From the NCBI RefSeq assembly GCF_001280505.1, contig NZ_LBIO01000044.1:1-64000 (forward strand): 64,000 bases of DNA, written 5' to 3'. Within the stretch, counting starts at the first letter, position 1; each line of letters opens with the position of its first letter. Made by a program: the position numbers and the translations under genes. The DNA is from Mangrovimonas sp. TPBH4. Its GTDB lineage: Bacteria > Bacteroidota > Bacteroidia > Flavobacteriales > Flavobacteriaceae. Positions 45,796 through 55,056 of this stretch are shown here, in pieces. Below the pieces are notes generated by a model, which was not told the DNA's origin, did no database searches, and saw only the letters and a list, made by a program, of their open reading frames with translations.

Positions 45796-46482
45796 ATGAC
45801 CAGAGAACAGCATCACAGACGATGGAATGAAATAAAAACCAATGACTCATGGGCCATTTTTAAGATCATGGGCGAATTTGTAAACGGATACGAAAAGTTG
45901 AGCCTGATAGGGCCCTGTGTATCTATTTTTGGATCTGCTAGAACAAAGCCCAACCATAAATATTACAAACTTGCAGAAGAAATTGCAGAGAAAATTGTGA
46001 CCCAAGGCTATGGTATCATTACCGGTGGTGGCCCAGGTATAATGGAAGCCGGTAATAAAGGGGCCCACATTGCCGGTGGTACATCGGTGGGACTGAATAT
46101 AGAATTGCCGTTTGAGCAACATGACAACCCATACATCGACTCAGATAAGAGCTTGGATTTTGACTACTTTTTCGTTAGAAAAGTGATGTTTGTAAAATAC
46201 TCACAAGGCTTTGTGGTAATGCCTGGGGGTTTCGGTACACTTGACGAATTATTTGAGTCCATCACCCTTATTCAAACCCATAAAATTGAACGCTTCCCAA
46301 TTATTTTAGTGGTAAGTGAATTTTGGAATGGCCTAATCGATTGGGTCAAATCCACCCTTTTGGAGGCAGGCAATATCAGTCCTGAGGATTTGGACCTAAT
46401 CCATATAGTCGATACTTCTGAAGAAGTGGTACAAATTTTAGACGAATTCTATAAAGAATTCAACTTAAGTCCAAACTTCTAA
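45796..46482 (+). CDS. LOG-family protein (TIGR00730 type), putative nucleoside 5'-monophosphate phosphoribohydrolase
   Basis: This 228-residue cytoplasmic Rossmann-fold enzyme contains the family motif PGGFGTLDE, with the nearby Arg (FVRKVMFVKYS). The N-terminus has SIFGSARTKP and ITGGGPGIMEAGNKGA. LOG enzymes split the N-glycosidic bond of cytokinin-type or ordinary nucleoside monophosphates (family knowledge). The true substrate in bacteria is usually unclear. It is of typical length and appears monocistronic. Confidence 0.93.
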   Translation: MTREQHHRRWNEIKTNDSWAIFKIMGEFVNGYEKLSLIGPCVSIFGSARTKPNHKYYKLAEEIAEKIVTQGYGIITGGGPGIMEAGNKGAHIAGGTSVGLNIELPFEQHDNPYIDSDKSLDFDYFFVRKVMFVKYSQGFVVMPGGFGTLDELFESITLIQTHKIERFPIILVVSEFWNGLIDWVKSTLLEAGNISPEDLDLIHIVDTSEEVVQILDEFYKEFNLSPNF

Positions 46483-46718
46483 CATGTTAATCCCCTGTAT
46501 AAAAACAACATAGTAAAAAGCTTTATTTTGGTCTAAAAATCTATAAACCTAAAGATTTTCTTTTCCCTTAAAACTTTGTAATATTATGTTTTATATGGAA
46601 GCATATAGGGTGTTTTGTGGCCCTTCAAAACTATTCATCTAAAAACCACGTTCATAAATAGATAACCTTTTTAGAATGAACAGTGACATTGTTAACCTTA
46701 AATGTTTGTTATAGTACA

Positions 46719-49550
46719 TTGAAAATACATTTAGAACTCATTATCGTGCTTCTTGCCACCTCCTTTGCTTTTTCTCAAAACAAAATTGAGATGCAAGCCG
46801 TTTTTGATGTCCCCAATAAAACAATCAAGGTAAAACAATACATTGCTTGCCAAAACACCTCAAAAGACACCCTAAAAACCATCTACCTGAACGATTGGAA
46901 TAATAGCTACTCAACTAAAACAACACCGCTAGCCACTCGGTTTACAGAAGAATTCAACAATAAATTTCATTTTGCTAAAAGTGAAGAGCGAGGCTATACT
47001 ATTGTAACCTCTGTTAAGGATTCCACTGGTGTTGAGCTTTCTTACGATAGGCTGAAAGACCACATTGACGTTCTAAAAGTAGACCTCCAAGAACCGTTGG
47101 CCCCAGGAGAAAGCTACAATATCATCCTAAATTACAATTTATTTGTTCCTAATAACACCTTTACGGGCTATGGGGTTTCGGATGCTATGGATTTCAACCT
47201 TAAATATTGGTATTTGGCTCCTGCCGTTTATGATGGCCAATGGCATTATTATAGCAACAAAAACCTAGACGACTTCTACACTCCTCCTGCCGAACTAACC
47301 TTGGAAATAGTACATCCAAGAAATTATGCTCTTATTTCAGAATTAAATACCATTTCCCTACAGCAAACCGACACTACACAGACTGTCGTTTTGAATGGAA
47401 AAAACCGAGTAAACACCAATTTTGTTTTAACTAAATTCCCCAACTACAAATATGTAAAAACCGACAACGTCACCGTTGTCACCAACATAGAAGACGGCGG
47501 TTTAAAACCTCATGAAAGAGCTTTGATCGTAGACAGAATCATCAGTTTCATGAACGATAACATGGTCCCTTATCCACATGAACGCCTTTTACTTACGGAA
47601 ATCGAGTACAAAAAGAATCCTCTCTATGGACTCAACCAATTACCCAATTTTATAAGGCCCTTCCCTGATGGATTCCAATATGAATTGAAACTATTAAAGA
47701 CAGCTCTTAACAATTACCTTGAAAATACGCTTTTGGTTAACCCCAGGGACGACTACTGGTTAAAAGATGGTGTACAGGTTTATTTCCTGATGAAGTACAT
47801 AGAGGAGTATTACCCCGACATGAAATTTTTGGGAATGTTGGCAGATATTTGGGGGATAAGGGCCTTTCATGCTTCCGATCTTAAATACAATGAGCAGTAC
47901 AATTTGTTTTTTATGCAAATGGTACGTACCAACAGAGATCAACCACTAACCATGCCTAAGGACTCCCTTTTAAAGTTCAATGCAAATATTGCCGGAAAAT
48001 ATAAAGCTGGGGTAGGCTTAAAATATTTAGGGGATTTCATCCAACCTGAAGTTTTGGAGCAAACAATCTCTCAATTCTTCGAAGACAACCAGCTTCAACT
48101 TTCGGATTCCGAAGATTTTGAAGCCCTATTGAGACAAAATACCTCCAAAGACATAGACTGGTTTTTTGAGGATTATATTAGCACTAGAAAGAAACTGGAT
48201 TTCAAAATTAAAGATGTAAAGCGCGAGGACGATTCCATTACGCTTACCATCAAAAACAAACGTCATAACAAGATGCCAGTATCCTTTTTTACCTTGTCCA
48301 AGGATAGTGTACTTAGTAAAACATGGATCGAGAATATCCACGGTGATAGAACGCTAAAAATTCCAGAAGAAGATGTTGATAAACTTGTTTTGAACTACGA
48401 CAAAGTCATCCCTGAAATCAACTTAAGAGATAATTGGAAATCTCCCAAAGGCTGGTTTTTCAACAACAAACCTTTACAGATTCGCTTGTTCAAAGACATT
48501 GAAGACCCCAACTACAATCAGGTTTTCGTGATGCCCATTATAGAATACCGCAACATTTACGATGGCTTAACGCTGGGCACCAAACTTTACAACAAGACCT
48601 TATTGCGAAAACGGCTCAATTATAAATTGTCCCCAAAATATGCCACGCATTCTAATATTCTAACGGGATCTGCATCTGTATCTTATGCACACCAATTAGA
48701 AAACAAGGACCTTTACAATATCACCTATGGTTTGCATTACAGCTATTCATCCTTTGCTAAGGACGCCTTTGCAACCATATTTACGCCGTCCCTAACCTTG
48801 AGTTTTAGAGATGACAAAAACTTCAGGTCCAATAAATCCCAGTACATCAACCTTCGGTATATAGATATTTCCAGAACTCAAAAGGATCCTAACATCGTCT
48901 TGACTGAAGAACCGGATTATGCCGTTTTCAACATACGTTACATTTACGCCAACCCCGGTTTGGTAAATTATTCGAGGTGGTATACCGATTTTCAAGCGGC
49001 CGATAAATTTGGGAAAATCGCCATTAACTACGAGTATAGAAAACTCTTTGAAAACAACCGACGGTTTAATTTAAGATTCTTTGCAGGAACCTTCATTTAC
49101 AACAATAACTCTGAAGATTCCAATTACTTCAATTTTGCATTGGATAGACCTACCGACTATCTTTTTGATTATGATTATCTGGGCCGGTCTGAGCAATCAG
49201 GGATTTTTAGCCAACAGATAATTATTGCGGAAGGAGGCTTTAAATCAAAACTAACTCCAGCCTTTTCAAACCAATGGATGACAACCATGAACTTTAGTAC
49301 CACACTTTGGCGCTACATCGAAGCTTATGGAGACATTGGCTTTGTAAAAAACAAGTATCATGAACCTCAATTTGTATACGACTCCGGTATTAAACTAGAC
49401 TTGGTAACCGACTACTTTGAAATCTATTTTCCAATATATTCCAATTTAGGATGGGAAATCGCACAACCCCGGTACGATCAAAAAATACGCTTTAAGTTTA
49501 CGGTAGACCCACAAGCCCTTTTAGGTTTGTTCCGCAGAAGATGGTTTTAA
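46719..49550 (+). CDS. Large secreted protein: M1-peptidase-like region lacking the zinc site plus C-terminal beta-barrel-like region
   Basis: About 943 residues. From a TTG start at 46719 the protein opens with a textbook signal peptide (MKIHLELIIVLLATSFAFSQ); a GTG at 46683 is an alternative but adds 12 poorly fitting residues. The N-terminal part follows the M1 aminopeptidase layout, with a strand domain and then a region ending WLKDGVQVYFLMKYIEEYYP. Where M1 enzymes have HExxH and then WLNEG, this one has KTALN and WLKDG (KTALN = residues 339-343 counted from 46683), so zinc binding seems lost. The last 300-350 residues have alternating aromatic strands and end RRRWF, like an outer-membrane barrel. 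Function unknown. Confidence 0.8.
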   Translation: MKIHLELIIVLLATSFAFSQNKIEMQAVFDVPNKTIKVKQYIACQNTSKDTLKTIYLNDWNNSYSTKTTPLATRFTEEFNNKFHFAKSEERGYTIVTSVKDSTGVELSYDRLKDHIDVLKVDLQEPLAPGESYNIILNYNLFVPNNTFTGYGVSDAMDFNLKYWYLAPAVYDGQWHYYSNKNLDDFYTPPAELTLEIVHPRNYALISELNTISLQQTDTTQTVVLNGKNRVNTNFVLTKFPNYKYVKTDNVTVVTNIEDGGLKPHERALIVDRIISFMNDNMVPYPHERLLLTEIEYKKNPLYGLNQLPNFIRPFPDGFQYELKLLKTALNNYLENTLLVNPRDDYWLKDGVQVYFLMKYIEEYYPDMKFLGMLADIWGIRAFHASDLKYNEQYNLFFMQMVRTNRDQPLTMPKDSLLKFNANIAGKYKAGVGLKYLGDFIQPEVLEQTISQFFEDNQLQLSDSEDFEALLRQNTSKDIDWFFEDYISTRKKLDFKIKDVKREDDSITLTIKNKRHNKMPVSFFTLSKDSVLSKTWIENIHGDRTLKIPEEDVDKLVLNYDKVIPEINLRDNWKSPKGWFFNNKPLQIRLFKDIEDPNYNQVFVMPIIEYRNIYDGLTLGTKLYNKTLLRKRLNYKLSPKYATHSNILTGSASVSYAHQLENKDLYNITYGLHYSYSSFAKDAFATIFTPSLTLSFRDDKNFRSNKSQYINLRYIDISRTQKDPNIVLTEEPDYAVFNIRYIYANPGLVNYSRWYTDFQAADKFGKIAINYEYRKLFENNRRFNLRFFAGTFIYNNNSEDSNYFNFALDRPTDYLFDYDYLGRSEQSGIFSQQIIIAEGGFKSKLTPAFSNQWMTTMNFSTTLWRYIEAYGDIGFVKNKYHEPQFVYDSGIKLDLVTDYFEIYFPIYSNLGWEIAQPRYDQKIRFKFTVDPQALLGLFRRRWF

Positions 49551-49652
49551 TGAATTCTTAATCAAAATGCATTTTTTTGCATTATTTTAATTATTTTACA
49601 TAAAAACCATATTTTTCTTATCAAATCACCAAAACTATAACACATTCTATGG

Positions 49653-49683
49653 TTGTAAAGATTGGAAAGATTACCTAAATTTG
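49653..49683 (+). promoter_or_regulatory. Promoter of the 2-oxoacid dehydrogenase E1 gene
   Basis: TTG (49653-49655), 20 bp, then TAAATTTG (49676-49683), a full TAnnTTTG match 22 bp before the start codon. Confidence 0.6.
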
Positions 49684-49705
49684 CAACAACTAAAAAATCG
49701 ACACT

Positions 49706-52117
49706 ATGCAAACTGAACCTAACACTATACAAGACATAACCTTTGATGATTTTAAGCAAGAAGTTATCAACGATTATAAAACTGCTGTTACCAGCAGAGA
49801 GTGTAGTTTGCTAGGAAGACGAGAGGTACTTACTGGTAAAGCCAAGTTTGGAATTTTTGGAGACGGAAAGGAAGTTCCTCAGTTAGCTTGGGCTAAAGCG
49901 TTCAAAAATGGAGACTTTAGATCTGGCTACTACAGGGATCAAACCTTTATGATGGCCATTGGCGAATTGACTGTTCAACAATTTTTTGCCGGTTTGTATG
50001 CCCACCCTAGCCTTGAAGCCGACCCAATGTCTGCTGGTCGCCAAATGGGAGGCCACTTTGGTACCCATAGTTTGGATGCCCAAGGAAATTGGAAGGACTT
50101 AACCAAACAAAAAAACTCAAGTGCCGATATCTCTCCAACTGCAGGTCAAATGCCACGTTTGTTGGGATTGGCGCAAGCTTCCAAAATTTACAGGAATGTT
50201 GAAGGTATTGACACTACTAACTTTTCGGTAAAAGGAAATGAAGTAGCATGGGGTACGATTGGTAATGCAAGCACCAGTGAAGGCCTATTTTTTGAAACCG
50301 TGAATGCCGCTGGTGTTTTACAAGTACCAATGGTAATAAGTGTTTGGGATGACGAATACGGGATCTCTGTACACGCCAAGTATCAAACTACCAAGGAAAG
50401 TATTTCAGAAATCTTAAAAGGATTCCAAAGAGACGAAAACGGAAATGGTTACGAAATTCTAAAAGTAAACGGTTGGGATTATGTAGCCTTGATTGAAACC
50501 TATCAAGAAGCCGCACGCATTGCCAGAGAAGAGCACGTTCCTGTGTTGATTCACGTTTTGGAGTTAACTCAACCACAAGGGCACTCTACTTCAGGATCTC
50601 ACGAGCGCTACAAGAGTAAAGACCGTTTGGAATGGGAGAGCGAACATGACTGTATTTCAAAAATGCGCGACTGGATGCTAGCAAACAATGTGGCAACGGA
50701 AGAAGAATTGCGTGAGATTGAAAAGACCATAAAAAAGGACGTTAGAAATACAAAAAACTTGGCTTGGGACGCTTACCTAAAACCTATAAAGGAAGAACAA
50801 CAACAAGCTATAGCCCTGCTTAACCAATTGGCCAACTCAAGCCACAACAAAGCTTTTATAATCAAATTGGCCAATGACCTTACAGCAGTTAAAGAACCTA
50901 TTAGAAAGGATGTCATTTCTGTTGCAAGAAAGGCGTTGCGCTATGTAATTTCAGAAAACACTCCTGAAAAAACAGCGCTTCAAAACTGGATCAACAACTT
51001 CTTTGAAGAGGTTCAGCCTAAATACAGTTCACACCTATATTCAGAAACTGCAAAATCAGCATTGAATATTAAAGAGGTTGCCCCTAATTATGCTGATACT
51101 GCAACCGAAGTGGATGGCCGTTTGGTAATCCGAGATAACTTCGATGCTATTTTCAACAAATATCCAAATGCCTTAATTTTTGGTGAAGATTCTGGAAATA
51201 TTGGAGATGTTAACCAAGGTCTGGAAGGCTTACAGGAAAAATATGGAGACCTTCGTATTTCTGATGCAGGAATCAGGGAAGCCACTATTTTAGGGCAAGG
51301 TATTGGAATGGCCATGAGAGGTTTAAGACCAATTGCCGAAATCCAATATTTGGACTACCTAATGTACGCACTTCAAATTATGAGTGACGATTTGGCTACG
51401 CTACATTATCGTACTGCAGGTAGACAAAAAGCACCTTTAATTGTGAGAACCCGTGGCCACAGACTGGAAGGTATTTGGCACTCTGGTTCCCAAATGGGAG
51501 GTATCATCAATTTGGTTCGCGGTATGCATGTGTTGGTGCCACGTAACATGACCAAAGCTGCTGGTTTCTACAACACTTTACTTGAAAGTGACGAGCCTGC
51601 TTTGATTGTGGAATGCCTAAACGGATACAGACTTAAAGAAAAAATGCCAGAAAACCTTGGGGAGTTCAAAACACCTATTGGTGTCGTGGAAACCGTTAAG
51701 GAAGGTGCAGATATTACTTTGGTGTCTTACGGATCGACTTTAAATATCGTAGCCCAAACAGCTAAGGATTTGTTGGAAGTTGGTATCGATGCTGAAGTTA
51801 TTGATGTACAGTCATTGCTACCATTCGATTTGAACCACGACATCCTAAAAAGTATTCAAAAAACCAATCGTTTGATGGTCATAGACGAAGATGTTCCCGG
51901 AGGTGCTTCATCCTATATTTTGGATGAAATTTTAAATACCCAAAATGCATTCCAATATTTAGACAGTCAACCGCAGACCTTAGCAGCAAAACAGCACAGA
52001 CCTGCCTACGGAACCGATGGCGACTATTTCTCAAAACCTTCTGCCGAAGACATTTTTGAAGCGGTTTACAACATGATGCATGAAACAAACCCTACAAACT
52101 TCCCTAGTTTGAGATAA
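49706..52117 (+). CDS. 2-oxoacid dehydrogenase E1, fused alpha and beta subunits
   Basis: This 803-residue thiamine-diphosphate enzyme is the first component of a branched-chain or related 2-oxoacid dehydrogenase complex. The alpha half (about 1-350) has FRSGYYRDQTFMMAIG and a TPP-binding segment (GNASTSEGLFFETVNAAGV). The beta half (about 465-800) has FGEDSGNIGDVNQGLEGL, GIREATILGQGIGMAMRG and VIDVQSLLPFD. Residues between are a helical linker. Fusion of alpha and beta is common in Bacteroidota. No E2 or E3 gene is adjacent, so they must be elsewhere. Branched-chain oxoacid breakdown would feed propionyl-CoA and thus the methylmalonyl-CoA operon (inference). Confidence 0.92.
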   Translation: MQTEPNTIQDITFDDFKQEVINDYKTAVTSRECSLLGRREVLTGKAKFGIFGDGKEVPQLAWAKAFKNGDFRSGYYRDQTFMMAIGELTVQQFFAGLYAHPSLEADPMSAGRQMGGHFGTHSLDAQGNWKDLTKQKNSSADISPTAGQMPRLLGLAQASKIYRNVEGIDTTNFSVKGNEVAWGTIGNASTSEGLFFETVNAAGVLQVPMVISVWDDEYGISVHAKYQTTKESISEILKGFQRDENGNGYEILKVNGWDYVALIETYQEAARIAREEHVPVLIHVLELTQPQGHSTSGSHERYKSKDRLEWESEHDCISKMRDWMLANNVATEEELREIEKTIKKDVRNTKNLAWDAYLKPIKEEQQQAIALLNQLANSSHNKAFIIKLANDLTAVKEPIRKDVISVARKALRYVISENTPEKTALQNWINNFFEEVQPKYSSHLYSETAKSALNIKEVAPNYADTATEVDGRLVIRDNFDAIFNKYPNALIFGEDSGNIGDVNQGLEGLQEKYGDLRISDAGIREATILGQGIGMAMRGLRPIAEIQYLDYLMYALQIMSDDLATLHYRTAGRQKAPLIVRTRGHRLEGIWHSGSQMGGIINLVRGMHVLVPRNMTKAAGFYNTLLESDEPALIVECLNGYRLKEKMPENLGEFKTPIGVVETVKEGADITLVSYGSTLNIVAQTAKDLLEVGIDAEVIDVQSLLPFDLNHDILKSIQKTNRLMVIDEDVPGGASSYILDEILNTQNAFQYLDSQPQTLAAKQHRPAYGTDGDYFSKPSAEDIFEAVYNMMHETNPTNFPSLR

Positions 52118-52142
52118 ACAATTTATTATCAACTTTATATAC

Positions 52143-52172
52143 AAAACCTTTTAGGACTTCCTAAAAGGTTTT
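52143..52172 (+). terminator. Rho-independent terminator after the E1 gene
   Basis: AAAACCTTTTAGGA and TCCTAAAAGGTTTT form a perfect 14-bp stem with a 2-nt loop and a T run. It begins 26 bp after the stop. Confidence 0.9.
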
Positions 52173-52203
52173 TTTATATTTATAAGGAACTCACATTCCT
52201 TGT

Positions 52204-53814
52204 ATGCTTACTCAACATGACAAACAGCGGTTAAGAAGCACTATTTTTAGGCATCTTGACGGTATTGCTACGGCTACCACTGCCTATGCATTGCATGAAA
52301 AGGGTGTGCTCAATAATATTCTAGAACAGCAACAAGTAGGTCTAGAACAACTTACAATAAAATTCAAGGCCAATGAGGGCTATTTAAATGTGGCTCTGCG
52401 AATTCTTTGTGCGCAAGGCTGGCTGAACCAAGAACCAATAACAAAGAACAATACCATTCACTACGCTATTAATGACCAAAGTGAAAAGGCTTTTCAACTC
52501 ATCCCATTGTACAAAGAAGCTGTTCAACTTCTATCTTATTCCGTGAAATTTCCAGAGGAACGCATTGGTCCGGATGCCTTTTTAGCATTGGAACGTATTT
52601 TCAAGAACTACGAAAATCATTTTGGATGGGACAAGCCTTCAGAAGATAGTCTAGAATTCCAAATTCTGAAACATATTGAAGGTGTGATAGTGGCTCCTAT
52701 TATTGTGCTGATGGGAGTTCGTGGACTATTCCACAAATACTTTATGGAAGCCTCTTTTACTGCAGAAGAATACCATAGAAACCCTGAAAGTTTTAAAAAG
52801 ATCCTTGACTTTTTTGCCTATTTGGGATGGTTTACCAAAAAAAAGAACACTTATCAATTTACTGATACAGGTCTGTTTTTTGCCAAGCGAGCCACTGCTT
52901 ATGGCGTTACCGTATCCTACCTCCCTACCTTTATAAATCTTGAAGAGCTTATTTTTGGAAATCCCCTCATCTTAAAAACCGATAATATAAACGAAACGGA
53001 AAAGCATGTAGACAGAGAAATGAATGTTTGGGGCAGCGGTGGCGCCCATTCCACCTATTTCAAGGTCATAGACGAAGTGATTATTGAGCTGTTCAACAAA
53101 CCAATCGATGAGCAACCCAAAGGAATTTTAGACATGGGCTGTGGTAACGGAGCTTTCCTTCAACATATTTTCGATGTCATCGAACACCAAACCCTAAGGG
53201 GAAAAATACTAGAGGAACATCCTTTACTTTTGGTTGGTGCCGACTTGAACCAAGCTGCATTGAAAGTCACCCGGGCCAATTTAATTTCTGCCGATATTTG
53301 GGCCAAAGTGATTTGGGGCGATGTGGGCAGACCAGATTTATTGGCTCAAGATCTAAAAGAAGATTATGGTATTGATTTGGGGGATTTGCTGAACGTAAGA
53401 ACCTTTTTGGACCACAATAGGATTTGGACAGCTCCACAACATCCCACCCAAAGAACCAGCTCTTCTTCGGGTGCCTTTGCCTACAGAGGCGAACGCCTTG
53501 AAAATAGCCTAGTGGAAGATTCACTCTTGGAACATTTTCAACGTTGGAAACCCTATGTGGAACGTTTTGGGCTTCTCATTATAGAATTGCACACCATCGC
53601 TCCAAAATTGATTGCTAAAAACTTAGGTAAAACTCCTGCAACAGCATATGATGCCACTCATGGCTATAGCGATCAATATATTTTGGAAATTGATATCTTT
53701 ATGGCATTGGCAAAGGAGGCGGGATTGATTCCGGTTGCACAATACGCCTCAAAATATCCAAATAACGAGTTAGCAACCGTTAGTATTAATTTATTTAAAG
53801 GCGTTTCGTCCTGA
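52204..53814 (+). CDS. Class I SAM-dependent methyltransferase with helical N-terminal domain
   Basis: This 536-residue protein is longer than a simple methyltransferase. The N-terminal region (about 1-90) is a winged-helix-like dimerisation domain, as in O-methyltransferases (HLDGIATATTAYALHEKGVLNNIL; GYLNVALRILCAQGWL). A second copy-like helical stretch precedes the Rossmann domain (about 290-520), whose SAM motif is GILDMGCGNGAFLQHI with acidic LLVGADLNQAAL. The layout resembles the O-methyltransferases of polyketide assembly lines, but no such genes are near. The substrate is unknown. It starts 32 bp after a strong terminator, and DoxX follows by 7 bp. Confidence 0.82.
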   Translation: MLTQHDKQRLRSTIFRHLDGIATATTAYALHEKGVLNNILEQQQVGLEQLTIKFKANEGYLNVALRILCAQGWLNQEPITKNNTIHYAINDQSEKAFQLIPLYKEAVQLLSYSVKFPEERIGPDAFLALERIFKNYENHFGWDKPSEDSLEFQILKHIEGVIVAPIIVLMGVRGLFHKYFMEASFTAEEYHRNPESFKKILDFFAYLGWFTKKKNTYQFTDTGLFFAKRATAYGVTVSYLPTFINLEELIFGNPLILKTDNINETEKHVDREMNVWGSGGAHSTYFKVIDEVIIELFNKPIDEQPKGILDMGCGNGAFLQHIFDVIEHQTLRGKILEEHPLLLVGADLNQAALKVTRANLISADIWAKVIWGDVGRPDLLAQDLKEDYGIDLGDLLNVRTFLDHNRIWTAPQHPTQRTSSSSGAFAYRGERLENSLVEDSLLEHFQRWKPYVERFGLLIIELHTIAPKLIAKNLGKTPATAYDATHGYSDQYILEIDIFMALAKEAGLIPVAQYASKYPNNELATVSINLFKGVSS

Positions 53815-53821
53815 GTTTTTT

Positions 53822-54205
53822 ATGAAGAAACCACAATTAGACCTTGCATCATTAATTTTAAGAGTCGTATTTTCAGGGTTAATGCTTACCCATGGTATTC
53901 CAAAGATTCCTAGGTTATTTGCCTCACCCATTGAATTTGCGGACCCGATAGGTTTGGGAGCCACCACTTCCCTAATATTGACCTTGATAGCCGAAGTTCT
54001 CGCCCCAATATTTGTTATTTTAGGTTTCAAAACTAAACTAAGTAGTATCCCTATAATCATCACAATGGCGGTTGCCGCCTTTATTGTGCATTTGCAAGAT
54101 CCTATTGGCAACAAGGAAAAGGCCTTATTGTATCTTACCGCCTATATCGTGATATTTTTAATAGGACCTGGCAAATATTCATTAGATAACCAATTGAAAA
54201 AATGA
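53822..54205 (+). CDS. DoxX-family membrane protein
   Basis: This 127-residue, four-helix membrane protein has the typical DoxX start (LASLILRVVFSGLMLTHGIPK), a second helix (SLILTLIAEVLAPIFVILG), a third (SIPIIITMAVAAFIVHL) and the C-terminal pattern FLIGPGKYSLDNQL. Family members are linked with quinone or sulfur redox, but precise roles are unclear. It follows the methyltransferase by 7 bp and overlaps the next gene by 4 bp (ATGA at 54202-54205), so it lies in a tight operon. Confidence 0.9.
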   Translation: MKKPQLDLASLILRVVFSGLMLTHGIPKIPRLFASPIEFADPIGLGATTSLILTLIAEVLAPIFVILGFKTKLSSIPIIITMAVAAFIVHLQDPIGNKEKALLYLTAYIVIFLIGPGKYSLDNQLKK

Positions 54206-54474
54206 GCACTCCCGACAACACACCAAAATTGATCACTCGTGACTGGCTGGCCATTGAGCGTACCAAACTTGCCAATGAGCGCACCTTTTTGGCTTATTTC
54301 AGGACCGCAATCGTGTTCTTGGGAACAGGCATTACCATTTTGAAGATTGAACTGTTCAATAGCATGAAGCCCTTTGGCATCATCCTTATTACTGTTGCAC
54401 CTATAATCCTTACTATTGGGATTGTCCGCCTAATTTATGTAAGGCGATTGATTAGAAAACACTACAATGTTTGA
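54202..54474 (+). CDS. DUF202-family membrane protein
   Basis: This 90-residue protein has a DUF202 pattern: a basic/polar N-terminal helix carrying RDWLAIERTKLANERTFLAYFRT, followed by two membrane helices (AIVFLGTGITILKIELF and GIILITVAPIILTIGIVRLI) and a basic tail. The family role is unknown in bacteria (eukaryotic relatives include vacuolar transporter chaperone subunits). It is coupled to the DoxX gene by a 4-bp overlap. Confidence 0.9.
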   Translation: MSTPDNTPKLITRDWLAIERTKLANERTFLAYFRTAIVFLGTGITILKIELFNSMKPFGIILITVAPIILTIGIVRLIYVRRLIRKHYNV

Positions 54475-54487
54475 TTAAAGATTATTT

Positions 54488-54964
54488 ATGCACACTGAAA
54501 CCGTTTCAAACATCAAAAAAGAATTGCAGCACCGAAGCCATGAAGAGCTTACCAACCTATGCCTTCGTTTAGCCCGCTTTAAAAAGGAGAATAAAGAGTT
54601 ACTGACCTACCTGCTTTTTGAATCGCATGACGAACAGGGCTATATCAATGCTGTAAAAATGGATATGGACACCCAATTTGAACAGATCAACACCAACAGT
54701 TATTTCTACATAAAAAAAAGCGTGCGCAAAATTTTAAGAAGTGTTCAGAAGTATATTCGCTATTCCCTTAAAAAAGAAACCGAAGTAGAATTACTGCTGT
54801 ATTTCTGCCATAAACTAAAGGACTTTAGCCCTTCTATATTTGAAAACGTCACCTTAAACAATCTATTCGAAAGACAAATCAATGGGCTCAAAAAGAAAAT
54901 TTCCGTTTTGCACGAAGACCTGCAATACGACTACACTTTAGAATTGGAAGCGTTAATGGAATGA
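54488..54964 (+). CDS. Helical conserved hypothetical protein
   Basis: This 158-residue protein is almost entirely helical and highly charged (KKELQHRSHEELTNLCLRLARFKKENKELLTYL; KKSVRKILRSVQKYIRYSLKKETEVELLLYFCHKL). It has no signal, membrane helix or known motif. It is the last gene of the methyltransferase-DoxX-DUF202 operon (13 bp after DUF202). Such proteins are often found in flavobacteria with unknown function; I assign none. Confidence 0.75.
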   Translation: MHTETVSNIKKELQHRSHEELTNLCLRLARFKKENKELLTYLLFESHDEQGYINAVKMDMDTQFEQINTNSYFYIKKSVRKILRSVQKYIRYSLKKETEVELLLYFCHKLKDFSPSIFENVTLNNLFERQINGLKKKISVLHEDLQYDYTLELEALME

Positions 54965-55008
54965 TTCAATACCAATTATTCTTTCAATTTAAATCCACAA
55001 ACAAAAAA

Positions 55009-55030
55009 AGCCAATGCAATTGCACTGGCT
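55009..55030 (-). terminator. Terminator of the LamG gene at 55057-56307
   Basis: AGCCAATGC and GCACTGGCT pair best on the minus strand (one G-U pair) with a T run after. It lies 27 bp past the stop and belongs to the GCCAATGC type shared with the next array gene. Confidence 0.75.
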
Positions 55031-55056
55031 TCATCACTAAAGGCGTAATCTTTCGA

